Assembly: GCA_050945315.1 (NCBI GenBank)
Contig: JBMNSS010000092.1
Coordinates: 1-10,914, forward strand
DNA length: 10,914 nt
Direction of reading: 5' to 3'
From: DTU080 sp050945315
GTDB lineage: Bacteria; Bacillota; Limnochordia; DTU080
The notes below the pieces were generated by a model. It made no database searches. It was not told the DNA's origin and worked only from the letters and a program-made list of their open reading frames with translations. The position numbers were made by a program, and so were the translations under genes. Within the stretch, counting starts at the first letter, position 1. Each line of letters opens with the position of its first letter. Shown piece by piece: positions 1-10,307 of the stretch.

Positions 1-320
1 TGCTGCCTCTTTCGTGCCTCGTCCTCGCCATCCTGTTCTTCCTGCGCCCGCGCCTCAAGTCCCAGCGCGGCGATCACTCCGTCCAGACGACCACGCACCG
101 TTGGATACGAGATCCCCAGGATGCGCTCCATTTCCCGGATATTGCCTCGGTTGACCAGGAAGACCTCTATGAACCGCTGCTGGTCAGGAGAGAGCTGACA
201 AAAGCGACACGTAGAAAACGTACCTTCCAGAGCGCTACCGCAATTCTCACAAGCCAAACGGGTAACATGCATCGGCCCGTCACAGACAGGACATATACTC
301 GGTGCTTGCCGCTGTCGCAT
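1..320 (-). CDS. DUF2089 family zinc-ribbon/HTH protein (3' end cut by window edge)
   Basis: The reading frame starts at ATG 318-320 and stays open to the window edge, giving 106 codons of an incomplete gene. Residues 10-27 hold a CPVC...CENC zinc-ribbon pattern (C10, C13, C24, C27). A second pair, CRFC (C38, C41), leads into the LSPDQQRFIEVFLVNRGNIREMERILGISYPTVRGRL stretch, split here as residues 43-57 and 58-79. That second part looks like a helix-turn-helix resembling sigma-factor region 4 or AsnC. This layout matches the DUF2089 family, which is common in Firmicutes and has no firmly assigned function; a DNA-binding regulatory role is inferred. The C-terminus turns acidic (EEQDGEDEA, residues 94-102). 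A strong GGAGGAGGT ribosome site lies just upstream with short spacing and decides the start. An ATG at 338-340 is out of frame. From memory, relatives often sit beside YvlB-like (DUF4097) or PspC-like genes, so the next gene beyond the edge may be of that kind. Confidence 0.85.
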   Translation of the reverse strand, partial: MRQRQAPSICPVCDGPMHVTRLACENCGSALEGTFSTCRFCQLSPDQQRFIEVFLVNRGNIREMERILGISYPTVRGRLDGVIAALGLEARAQEEQDGEDEARKRQ

Positions 321-372
321 CGCGCACCTCCTCCCCGCATTGACATGGGCTCTGATCTGACATAGCATCAAT

Positions 373-401
373 ATTATCGTTCGCCTGGGCAATAATGTCA
401 A
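373..401 (-). promoter_or_regulatory. Sigma-70/SigA-type promoter for the DUF2089 gene
   Basis: On the minus strand a perfect -35 hexamer TTGACA (401-396) is followed by 17 bases and a GATAAT -10 hexamer (378-373), one mismatch from consensus. The expected transcription start is near 366, leaving a leader of about 46 bases before the ribosome site and ATG at 320. An ATTAT-N14-ATAAT inverted repeat (373-377 with 392-396) spans the spacer and could be an operator, but the arms are short and AT-only. The promoter lies downstream of the uvrC terminator, so the DUF2089 gene appears to be its own transcription unit. Confidence 0.75.
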
Positions 402-712
402 CATCGATATCAATTTTTCTAAGGCCACACCTAAACTTCTTCAAGGTCGAGAGTCAGAGCATGGCTACGTCCCAACCTTCCGGTAACTGAGCCGCCGGAT
501 ACTCCTATCTGACCTGGCTGTCCGCGTTTTGCGGGACTCCGGTCGATCATGTCTGTCGTTGCCATCCGAGGATTTCTGCACCACAAGCGATTCCTGGACG
601 GAGCTGACCGGCTCGTTCCTCCTAGAACGAAAAAAGCCCTTACCGACACACTTGCAGGTGTAAGGTAGAGGCGTCTGACACTTGCGACCGCTATGCTCGT
701 CCTTCCGGGAGA
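402..712. other. Intergenic region between uvrC and the DUF2089 promoter
   Basis: No gene can be supported in this stretch. Two short minus-strand open frames exist (431-649 and 465-716). Both lack a ribosome site at the start, both cross the uvrC terminator hairpin, and neither resembles a known family. What can be seen is the terminator at 629-665, an inverted repeat TCGTTC-N6-GAACGA at 613-630 immediately after its U-tract, a GAGC-N6-GCTC repeat at 601-614, and an imperfect hairpin at 520-537. The rest, 402-519 and 538-600, shows no recognisable signal. Confidence 0.5.
629..665 (-). terminator. Rho-independent terminator of the uvr operon
   Basis: On the minus strand, 48 bases past the uvrC stop, CCTTAC (665-660) pairs with GTAAGG (643-638). 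The intervening 16 bases can form a weak inner ACAC/GTGT pairing. The stem is followed by GC and six uninterrupted T residues (635-630). Its position directly after the last gene and before a separate promoter fits a terminator that ends the ctp-deacetylase-uvrBAC transcript. Confidence 0.75.
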
Positions 713-2614
713 TCACTCGGAACGTTCAGCCCGCCCGAGCTGTTCGTAGATACGCCGGGCGACCGCCTCCGGAAGCCCGGGGACCTCCCGTAACTCAGCA
801 AGGCTCGCCTCCCGCACACCCCTGACGGAGCCGAAATGCTTGATCAAGGCGCGCTTGCGGGCAGGCCCGACACCCTCTATGGCATCCAAAGAAGAGGCTC
901 GCGTCCGTTTACCGCGCAACTGCCGATGATACCCCAAGGCGAAACGATGGGCTTCGTCCCGGGCACGCTGCAAGAGATGAATCCCCGGGGAGTCAGCCGG
1001 AAGGCGAATCGGATCGGGTTGATCCAAGGTGTAGATCTCCTCCAGGCGCTCCGCCAACCCTATCACGGGCAGATCATCCAATCCCAACTCCTGCAGAACC
1101 CTCGCGGCCGCGTTCAACTGTCCTCGTCCGCCATCAATGAGTGCCAAGTCAGGAAGGTGCGCGAATTTAACCTTGGCCCGGGCTTCCTCGTGCCTTGCCG
1201 CATCCAGTTCGGCCAGTTCCTCCTGCTCACGTAGTCCACGCTGAAAACGACGTTGCACAACCTCACGCATGGCGGCATAGTCATCCGAGCCCTCCACACT
1301 TCGAATGCGGAACCGCCGATAATCGGACGGGACGGGCTCTCCGTCCTTCAAGACTACCATAGAGGCTACCGTGTCGCTGCCCTGCAGATTGGAGACATCA
1401 AAGGCCTCAATACGTCGAGGCGCATCTACCAGTCCCAAGACTTCCTGCAACTGCTTAAGACCCGCTTCGCTATGGCGTTGACGGGCATTCATCCTCTCCT
1501 GTCGTGCCCCCAACACCAAGCGCGCGTTTTCGCTGACCATCTCAACCAGACGTCTTTTTTCGCCTCGCTGCGGCCGGCGAAGATGGACACGTCGGCCTTT
1601 CTTCTCACTCAGCCAAGTCTCGATCACGGTCGTTGATCCGATGGGCAGCGGCAGCAGTATCTCCCCCGGCACAAATCGGGTCTGGTTGTAGTACTGCTCC
1701 ACGAAAGAGCGCAGAATCTCGCTTTGGTCTTCTTCTTCGCCTACATCAAGGAAGAAGTGTTCGCTTCCCACGACCTTCCCGCTACGCACAAAAAAGATCT
1801 GTGCACAAGCCAGTCCGTCAGCAAGAGCCAAACCCAACACGTCTTGGTCCACATCGGCACTCATGACCACTTTCTGCCGCTCTATCACCTTTTCCATGGC
1901 TTGGATCTGGTCACGTAACCGGGCGGCCCGCTCAAATTCCAGGCGTTCGGCGGCGTCCTCCATCTTCTTTTGCAGACCGGGAAGGAGCCTATCATGACGG
2001 CCCTCCAGGAAGAGTTCGACCTCTTGAATGATCTCGGCGTACTCCTCCTCGGACTGCAGACCGGCGCAGGGAGCTCCGCAGCGCCCGATATGGTACAACA
2101 GACAAGGTCGATGGTTACGCGGTCCTGAGAGGTCAAGACTGCAAGTGCGCAACTGAAAGAGTTTGCGCAAAAACTGCAACGTCTGCCGCACTGCCCGGGC
2201 GTCGGTGTACGGTCCGAACACCCGGTCTTGGCGATCCGGCCTTCGGACCACCAAGACTCGCGGAAAAGGCTCGTCGGTAGTCTTCAAATAGGGATAGCTC
2301 TTATCATCCTTGAGACGGATATTGTACCAGGGCTCTTCTTCCTTGATCAGGTTAGCCTCGAGAATGAGTGCCTCGACCTCAGAGTCAGTAACGATATAGC
2401 TAAAATCGGCGACATGCTTCAGCATGGCCTCTACTTTTGGTCCGGCGTCCCGACTGTCTTGAAAATAGGACCGCACACGATTGCGTAGCGACACGGCCTT
2501 GCCAACATAGATGACATCACCCTTGCCGTCACGCATGAGGTATACGCCCGGCCTGTCAGGAAGGTACTTCAATTTTTCAGCGATATGAGGGGAACGACGG
2601 CCCACCTCAGACAT
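713..2614 (-). CDS. uvrC: Excinuclease ABC subunit C (UvrC)
   Basis: This is the dual-incision nuclease of nucleotide excision repair: recruited by the UvrB-DNA complex, it cuts 3' and then 5' of the lesion. At 633 residues it is full length. The N-terminal GIY-YIG nuclease is at about 20-100 (GVY 23-25, YVG 36-38). Four cysteines at 158, 171, 179 and 183 match the Fe-S cluster pattern known in UvrC. A UVR motif at about 213-248, for UvrB contact, contains LEFERAARLRDQI. The RNase H-like 5' nuclease carries FDVSN (D406), LIDGGRGQL (D494) and DEAHRFA (H556). Tandem helix-hairpin-helix motifs fill about 575-628. The start ATG 2614 is the first possible one, because an in-frame TGA lies two codons upstream. 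The only strong Shine-Dalgarno site (2638-2633) is 18 bases away, which is unusually far. The gene follows uvrA by 34 bases and is last before the terminator. Confidence 0.98.
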   Translation of the reverse strand: MSEVGRRSPHIAEKLKYLPDRPGVYLMRDGKGDVIYVGKAVSLRNRVRSYFQDSRDAGPKVEAMLKHVADFSYIVTDSEVEALILEANLIKEEEPWYNIRLKDDKSYPYLKTTDEPFPRVLVVRRPDRQDRVFGPYTDARAVRQTLQFLRKLFQLRTCSLDLSGPRNHRPCLLYHIGRCGAPCAGLQSEEEYAEIIQEVELFLEGRHDRLLPGLQKKMEDAAERLEFERAARLRDQIQAMEKVIERQKVVMSADVDQDVLGLALADGLACAQIFFVRSGKVVGSEHFFLDVGEEEDQSEILRSFVEQYYNQTRFVPGEILLPLPIGSTTVIETWLSEKKGRRVHLRRPQRGEKRRLVEMVSENARLVLGARQERMNARQRHSEAGLKQLQEVLGLVDAPRRIEAFDVSNLQGSDTVASMVVLKDGEPVPSDYRRFRIRSVEGSDDYAAMREVVQRRFQRGLREQEELAELDAARHEEARAKVKFAHLPDLALIDGGRGQLNAAARVLQELGLDDLPVIGLAERLEEIYTLDQPDPIRLPADSPGIHLLQRARDEAHRFALGYHRQLRGKRTRASSLDAIEGVGPARKRALIKHFGSVRGVREASLAELREVPGLPEAVARRIYEQLGRAERSE

Positions 2615-2638
2615 CGTAGATCACCCGATCAGACCTCC
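2607..2638 (-). promoter_or_regulatory. Ribosome site with five-codon frame overlapping the uvrC start
   Basis: In the uvrA-uvrC gap the minus strand carries GGAGGT (2638-2633), then 8 bases, then a GTG at 2624-2622. That GTG reads V-I-Y-D-V and stops at TGA 2609-2607, just inside uvrC, whose ATG is 2614-2612. The Shine-Dalgarno spacing suits the GTG well and the uvrC ATG poorly (18 bases). The layout suggests a minimal leader frame that delivers ribosomes to uvrC by termination-reinitiation. Alternatively, local RNA folding brings the distant site close to the ATG. The sequence elements are plain; their function is inferred. Confidence 0.35.
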
Positions 2639-2648
2639 GTCCGGAACT

Positions 2649-5477
<2,829 letters not shown>

Positions 5478-5491
5478 AGCCTCAGTCCCAT

Positions 5492-7513
5492 CTAACCTGT
5501 AGACTCCAAGAGGATCTCCCGCATTTCAGCTATTTCATCCCGCAATTCAGCGGCCCGTTCAAACTCCAGTTTCTTGGCGGCCTCCATCATCTCTGCTTCA
5601 AGCTTCTTGATATGACTGGCCAGTTCCCGACTGTCCAGAGCGGTCAGCGCCTCTCGGGCAGGAGTCTTGGCCTCGGAAGCCTCTTTTTCCTCGGGAGACT
5701 CTGCCCTAATCGCCTCATGAATGGCCTTACGTACGGTCTCCGGTGTGATGCCGTGTTTTTCGTTGTAGGCCATCTGCACCGCCCGACGCCGATTGGTCTC
5801 ATCGATAGCCTTCCGCATGGAGTCGGTGATGGTGTCGGCGTACATAATGACCCTGCCGTTTACATTCCGTGCGGCGCGTCCGATGGTCTGAATGAGAGAG
5901 GTCTCAGAGCGCAAGAAGCCCTCTCTATCGGCATCCAAGATAGCCACCAAAGAGACTTCCGGCAGATCAAGTCCTTCGCGCAACAGGTTGATACCCACCA
6001 ACACGTCGAACTCGCCCAAACGCAGGTCCCGCAGTATCTCCACTCTTTCGAGACTCTGTATTTCCGAGTGCAGATAGCGCACCTTGATACCGTTATCAGC
6101 CAGGTAATCGGTGAGATCCTCGGCCATTTTCTTGGTCAACGTCGTAATCAACACCCGCTCACCGCGGTCTACAACCTGCTCTATCTCATCAATGAGGTCA
6201 TCAATCTGTCCCTCGACCGGGCGAACCTCCACTTCCGGATCGACAAGTCCCGTGGGGCGAATGATCTGTTCAACCACGACCTGGCTTTTCTCGCGCTCAT
6301 AGGGGCCCGGTGTGGCTGAAGTAAAGACGGCTTGAACAATATGCCCCTCGAATTCATCCCATTTTAAGGGCCGATTGTCCAGTGCCGAGGGAAGGCGGAA
6401 TCCGTACTCCACCAGGGTCTCTTTGCGTGATCTGTCCCCGAAATACATGCCGCGCACCTGAGGCAGAGTCTGGTGTGATTCATCGACAATCATGAGATAG
6501 TCACCGGGGAAGTAGTCAAGCAAGGTAGGCGGCGGCTCGCCTGGCTGTCGTCCGTCGAGATGTCGCGAATAGTTTTCAACGCCCGGACAAAAACCAACCT
6601 CCTGCAACATCTCTAAATCGTAGCGCGTCCGTTGCTCCAGTCTTTGCGCCTCCAGCAGTCTGTCTTCCCGTTTCAGGAAGGCCAATCGCTCCTCAAGCTC
6701 CTGCTCAATGGAGGCCAACGCTATCTTAAGCTTTTCCTCAGGCGTGACGTAGTGTGTCGCCGGGTAGATACTGATCTGATCCAGTTGAGCCAAGACCTCA
6801 CCCGTGAGCGGATCCAGCTCCAAGATGCGATCCACTTCGTCACCAAACAACTCGATGCGGATGACATTTTCATTATAGACAGGGACGATCTCAATGACAT
6901 CTCCCCGCACTCTGAACGTGCCGCGCTTAAAACCGATATCATTGCGGGAATACTGAATACCTACCAACTTCCGCAAGATCCTGTCGCGATCACGGAAATC
7001 CCCGTTCTGCAAAGAGAGAGTCATCGCCACATAGTCATCCGGAGAGCCCAGACCGTAGATGCACGAGACACTGGCTACAATCAATACGTCCCGCCGCTCG
7101 AACAAAGCACTCGTCGCCGCGTGGCGCAAGCGGTCAATCTCATCGTTGATCGATGAGTCTTTCTCGATATAAGTGTCAGTCTGGGGCACATAGGCCTCAG
7201 GCTGGTAATAATCATAGTAGCTGATGAAGTAATGAACTGCGTTATCGGGGAAAAAAGCACGAAACTCGCTGCAAAGCTGAGCAGCCAGAGTCTTATTATG
7301 GGCAATCACCAACGTCGGTTTTTGCACCCGTTCAACCACTTTGGCCATGGTATAGGTCTTACCCGTGCCCGTGGCCCCCAACAACGTTATATACTGCTGT
7401 CCGGCCTCGATTGCCTCGACCAGCTTCTCGATCGCCTGAGGTTGATCTCCCGCGGGCGAATAATCCGAGACAACCCTAAAGGGCCGGCTGCTTGGCGTCT
7501 CCCGAGCCTGCAT
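5492..7513 (-). CDS. uvrB: Excinuclease ABC subunit B (UvrB)
   Basis: UvrB is the helicase-like damage verifier that takes DNA from UvrA and recruits UvrC. Residue numbers here count from a GTG at 7516; subtract one for the ATG start chosen. Walker A GATGTGKT is at 47-54 and the tyrosine-rich beta-hairpin YDYYQPEAYVPQTDTYIEKD at 101-120. DESH (345-348, motif II), TSATP (399-403, motif III) and QTIGRAARN (543-551, motif VI) follow. The C-terminal UVR motif at about 637-671 (KKLEFERAAELRDEIAEMRE) contacts UvrC. Length, 673-674 residues, is normal. GGAGGAGG at 7528-7521 is 7 bases from ATG 7513 but only 4 from GTG 7516, so ATG 7513 is favoured. This start overlaps the TGA of the upstream deacetylase gene (GTGATG), implying translational coupling. 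uvrA follows after 14 bases. Confidence 0.98.
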   Translation of the reverse strand: MQARETPSSRPFRVVSDYSPAGDQPQAIEKLVEAIEAGQQYITLLGATGTGKTYTMAKVVERVQKPTLVIAHNKTLAAQLCSEFRAFFPDNAVHYFISYYDYYQPEAYVPQTDTYIEKDSSINDEIDRLRHAATSALFERRDVLIVASVSCIYGLGSPDDYVAMTLSLQNGDFRDRDRILRKLVGIQYSRNDIGFKRGTFRVRGDVIEIVPVYNENVIRIELFGDEVDRILELDPLTGEVLAQLDQISIYPATHYVTPEEKLKIALASIEQELEERLAFLKREDRLLEAQRLEQRTRYDLEMLQEVGFCPGVENYSRHLDGRQPGEPPPTLLDYFPGDYLMIVDESHQTLPQVRGMYFGDRSRKETLVEYGFRLPSALDNRPLKWDEFEGHIVQAVFTSATPGPYEREKSQVVVEQIIRPTGLVDPEVEVRPVEGQIDDLIDEIEQVVDRGERVLITTLTKKMAEDLTDYLADNGIKVRYLHSEIQSLERVEILRDLRLGEFDVLVGINLLREGLDLPEVSLVAILDADREGFLRSETSLIQTIGRAARNVNGRVIMYADTITDSMRKAIDETNRRRAVQMAYNEKHGITPETVRKAIHEAIRAESPEEKEASEAKTPAREALTALDSRELASHIKKLEAEMMEAAKKLEFERAAELRDEIAEMREILLESTG

Positions 7514-8673
7514 CACGTCGCCTCCTCCGTTGCCGAACAGCTGCTCTGCTGATCATCATCCCCACTTCGCTCAAGAGCTACGCTTTCCTGCGACTCTTCG
7601 GTACCCTGTTCCTCAACATTCTCAATCCCAAGGGGCTCCGGCTCCGACAACCACGAACCGCGTGACGAGCTATCGGGCGCTTCGTGAACCAGAAGCGGAC
7701 TGCGTACGACTTGAGCACTGCGGGACACCCAAGGATAGGCGCCGACCGATTCGGCGCGTTCAAAGAACTCCGACACACGTACCAACCGGACGCCCATATC
7801 TTCAATGGCGGTCAACACCTCGGTAATTGCCTCCGCCGTCGCGGGGCGTACATGCCCGATGGCAACTGCAAGACCTTCTTTGTGAGCCGTGCGCGCCGCG
7901 GAAAGCAAACGCTCCTTGACAATCGTGACATCATCGACGTCATCGATAAAGATCCCGTTCTCTAAGGCGGCCAATCCCATATCACGGGCAATCTCATAGC
8001 CCCGGGTGTCCGGTGTCGTCCGACTGTCCAGGAAGATCAAGCCGGCATCCCAGACGGCCCCCAGCACAGACTGCATGACCCTGGGATCAGCGGTCGCTTT
8101 CGATCCCATGTGGTTGTTGACGCCTACTGCCCCGGGAACGGCCGCAATGGCCGCCTCGACTTCAGAGCGTATCTGATCATTGCTCATCGTTGTCGTAATC
8201 ATACCTGCTTCATCAATGAGATAGCTCCCCGTTGGTTCCAAAGGAAGATGCACCAAGACATCAAAACCGGCCTCACTCGCTCGCCGAGCATACTCTACCG
8301 ATCCGCGCAGATGAGGCAGAATCGCCACGGTCAGCGGAGCGGGGATTTGTAGAAAGGCCTCGGCGGCCTCCCAACTATAACCCCAGTCATCAATAACCAG
8401 CGCCAGGCTGGGTTCAGAAGCGTATGGTACCACTGTCGACATCTGAGGATAGGTGGCAGGTGAGGAGCGAAAATCCTCCTCAACCTCACTTGTCACCTCT
8501 TGCTGGGCCGCATCCGGCAACAGGGGTGCTCGTTCTTCCGGACTACGATTCTGTGCACTGAACTGAGACAGCAGCAACTTGGCCCCGATGAACAGCACTA
8601 TAACGAAGAAAACACCGACGGCAACTGCCCACCGTGGTCGTCGCGGCCGGGGAGAAGGCGCGCCCATATTCAA
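7513..8673 (-). CDS. Divergent polysaccharide deacetylase family protein (YibQ/DUF610-like)
   Basis: Numbering is from the chosen TTG start (386 residues). A proline/arginine-rich N-terminus precedes one membrane segment at about 16-36 (AVAVGVFFVIVLFIGAKLLL), which suggests a signal anchor with the catalytic domain outside. After a linker, about 89-305 matches the divergent polysaccharide deacetylase family: LALVIDDWGY (D95, D96), HLPLEPTG, VNNHMGS (H188), FLDSRTT (D216) and AIGHVRP (H274). The family has an NodB-like fold, but its substrate is uncertain. The last 70 or so residues form an acidic, Ser/Glu/Gln-rich tail with no visible domain. The start is decided by GGAGGT (8687-8682), 8 bases from TTG 8673. 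A longer frame from GTG 8697 has no ribosome site, and ATG 8667 is the next choice. The stop overlaps the uvrB start. The neighbouring ctp protease also acts at the envelope. Confidence 0.88.
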   Translation of the reverse strand: MNMGAPSPRPRRPRWAVAVGVFFVIVLFIGAKLLLSQFSAQNRSPEERAPLLPDAAQQEVTSEVEEDFRSSPATYPQMSTVVPYASEPSLALVIDDWGYSWEAAEAFLQIPAPLTVAILPHLRGSVEYARRASEAGFDVLVHLPLEPTGSYLIDEAGMITTTMSNDQIRSEVEAAIAAVPGAVGVNNHMGSKATADPRVMQSVLGAVWDAGLIFLDSRTTPDTRGYEIARDMGLAALENGIFIDDVDDVTIVKERLLSAARTAHKEGLAVAIGHVRPATAEAITEVLTAIEDMGVRLVRVSEFFERAESVGAYPWVSRSAQVVRSPLLVHEAPDSSSRGSWLSEPEPLGIENVEEQGTEESQESVALERSGDDDQQSSCSATEEAT

Positions 8674-8973
8674 GATCCGTAACCTCCACCCGAGCACTGA
8701 CGGCTATTGCTTACCCGCACAACACACGTCTCCCTCCACATCCGACAAACCGTGATGCCGATGCCCAAGAATCCGGCCCTTTCTGTCCGAGCATATATGA
8801 GAAGCAAAAAACGCACAGCAAAGAGCCTGAGATCACCGCTCCAAGTGTCCCACCCGGAAGGCGATTGCCCGCAAAGACAAAGAAGAACATACCAAGGAGA
8901 CGGCACTAGCGCCGCCCCGGTTTACAAAAAGGAAAGCCCGATCCGAAAATCCGGATAAGAGTCGAGCTAAGAC
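8674..8973. other. 300-base gap between ctp and the deacetylase gene
   Basis: This stretch holds the downstream part of a terminator-like hairpin of ctp (8946-8981), an imperfect palindrome GGCACTAGCGCC (8901-8912), and the deacetylase ribosome site (8682-8687). A minus-strand open frame at 8670-8906 (78 codons, with a hydrophobic stretch) has a GTG start without a ribosome site and no recognised homology, so it is not called. A possible weak promoter on the minus strand is TTGCTG (8820-8815 region) with CATATA near 8799-8794 at 16-base spacing. It matches consensus poorly. No riboswitch or tRNA was recognised. Confidence 0.4.
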
Positions 8974-8981
8974 TCATCCGG
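8946..8981 (-). terminator. Terminator-like hairpin overlapping the ctp stop codon
   Basis: On the minus strand CCGGAT-GAGTC (8981-8971) pairs with GACTC-TT-ATCCGG (8963-8951). This makes an 11-bp stem with a two-base bulge and a 7-base loop. It is followed by ATTTTC, so the U-tract is short (four). The ctp TGA stop (8976-8974) lies inside the 5' arm. It could end ctp transcription partly, with read-through or a second promoter serving the deacetylase-uvr genes, or it could protect the ctp message end. The stem is seen directly; the termination role is inferred. Confidence 0.5.
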
Positions 8982-10224
8982 CCTTCTTTAAGCTGTCACC
9001 AATACCGCCATTCTCCAATATTTCAAGGGCTTTGAGCAACTGCGGGTCTTTAGGACTCGGGGAAGATGCGTCGATCTCTACTAACAACTCTTCATCGAGT
9101 TTCACCTCGACATCTGGTTCAATACCAGTCTTGTCGATAAAACGGCCACCCGCTGTCTGATAGCGCGCCGAGGTCAGTGAGAGAGCCGAACCGTCGCGCA
9201 TGGGTATTACAACCTGCACCAACCCTTTGCCAAACGTGCGCTCTCCGACCACTGTAGCCACACCTCTGTCCTGAAGGGCTCCGGCGACAATCTCCGAAGC
9301 ACTCGCACTGAAGCCATTGACCAAGACGACCATCTCAAAGTCGTCATACGTGGTCCGAGAAAAGGCGGTATAGGTCTTTTTCGCATTCTTTCTGCCCACT
9401 ACGTGGACCACCGGGCCACCGTCCAGGAACTTGCTGGACACCTCCACGGCCGCCGTGAGCAGACCGCCCGGATTATTGCGCAAGTCCAAGATCAGTCTCC
9501 TCACCCGGTTAGATGCCATCGATTGCAGAGCTTCTTCCAGCTCCTGACTGCTACGCTCACTGAACTGGGTGAGACGAATGTAGCCTACCGGCTCCGACAC
9601 AGGCCAGGGATCATCCTGGAATGTGACGACATCCGTCACGCTCGGCACCTCAATGACATCGCGAATGATCATCACGTCAAAGACCTCAAACGGAGGAGTA
9701 GTCCCTCGTTCAATGGTCAGGGTGATCTTGGTCCCCTCTTTGCCTCTCATGAGACTGACCGCCTCATCAAGGGACATGAACTCAGAAGAGCGCGATTCTA
9801 TGGCGATAATCCGATCGCCTCCCCGAAGACCCGCTCTGTGGGCCGGGGTGTTCTCAATGGGAGCAATGACGGTAAGCCTATCGTCTTTGAGGCCCACCAT
9901 GATACCGATACCGGCAAAATGCCCGGTTGTATCAATCTGCATCTGACTGAAAGCCTGTACGTCCATGTGTCTCGTGTACGGATCTTTCAGCACAGCCGCC
10001 AACATCCCGTTGATTGAGCCACTGTCGACGTACGCTCGCAGTAGGTCAACGGCCTCAACGGGATCTACATACTGCGTCTTAACGAGGGCTATAACCTCAA
10101 GCACCGTACGCAGTTCCTCGCCTGGTTCCTTGTCATCGACAATCTGACGGGCGATCGCCAATGAACCGCACACTGCGAGGGTTACCAACAGTATGGCGAG
10201 AAACACCCTGCGCCGTCCTGTCAT
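8974..10224 (-). CDS. S41 family carboxy-terminal processing protease (CtpA-like, PDZ domain)
   Basis: This is a C-terminal processing serine protease that degrades or trims proteins outside the membrane. The 416-residue protein has a basic N-terminus (MTGRRR) and one hydrophobic segment at about 7-27, a signal peptide or anchor. A PDZ domain follows at about 100-178 (GIGIMVGLKDDRLTVI, AHRAGLRGGDRIIAI). The S41 protease core includes GYIRLTQF (214-221), LILDLRNNPGGLL (244-256), NGFSASASEIVAGALQDRG (303-321) and GERTFGKGLVQ (327-337). The Ser/Lys dyad is S308 and K333, 25 residues apart as in plant CtpA, with Q337 as the likely third member. ATG 10224 is the chosen start; only a weak GGTGGG lies upstream. 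In clostridial genomes such genes often follow ftsEX and a murein hydrolase gene. Here a divergent HAD gene lies upstream instead. A promoter at 10308-10336 reads into it. Confidence 0.95.
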   Translation of the reverse strand: MTGRRRVFLAILLVTLAVCGSLAIARQIVDDKEPGEELRTVLEVIALVKTQYVDPVEAVDLLRAYVDSGSINGMLAAVLKDPYTRHMDVQAFSQMQIDTTGHFAGIGIMVGLKDDRLTVIAPIENTPAHRAGLRGGDRIIAIESRSSEFMSLDEAVSLMRGKEGTKITLTIERGTTPPFEVFDVMIIRDVIEVPSVTDVVTFQDDPWPVSEPVGYIRLTQFSERSSQELEEALQSMASNRVRRLILDLRNNPGGLLTAAVEVSSKFLDGGPVVHVVGRKNAKKTYTAFSRTTYDDFEMVVLVNGFSASASEIVAGALQDRGVATVVGERTFGKGLVQVVIPMRDGSALSLTSARYQTAGGRFIDKTGIEPDVEVKLDEELLVEIDASSPSPKDPQLLKALEILENGGIGDSLKKAG

Positions 10225-10307
10225 TCATCCCACCCGGCCTCTCATTGCTCTACGTAGCGATACTATGCACGCCGATCACCGTTATGCTCACACAATGTCG
10301 TCCATTA

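Noticed and set aside
520..537. GTCCGCG/GCGGGAC hairpin as a second terminator
   Set aside because: The stem needs a bulge, and no U-tract follows on either strand.
613..630. TCGTTC-N6-GAACGA repeat as an SOS (LexA) box
   Set aside because: The half-sites are in the opposite orientation to GAAC-N4-GTTC, the spacer is 6, and it lies downstream of a terminator rather than at a promoter.
431..716. Two overlapping minus-strand open frames downstream of uvrC (72 and 83 codons)
   Set aside because: Neither start has a ribosome site, both run through the uvr terminator hairpin, and neither product resembles a known protein.
8674..8697. Longer deacetylase start at GTG 8697
   Set aside because: No Shine-Dalgarno precedes it, while GGAGGT at 8687-8682 is ideally spaced for TTG 8673 and would otherwise lie inside the coding region.
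8670..8906. Minus-strand 78-codon frame between ctp and the deacetylase
   Set aside because: Its GTG start lacks a ribosome site, the composition is Cys/Trp/Arg-rich as in random frames, and its end overlaps the deacetylase start. A decayed or novel small gene cannot be excluded.
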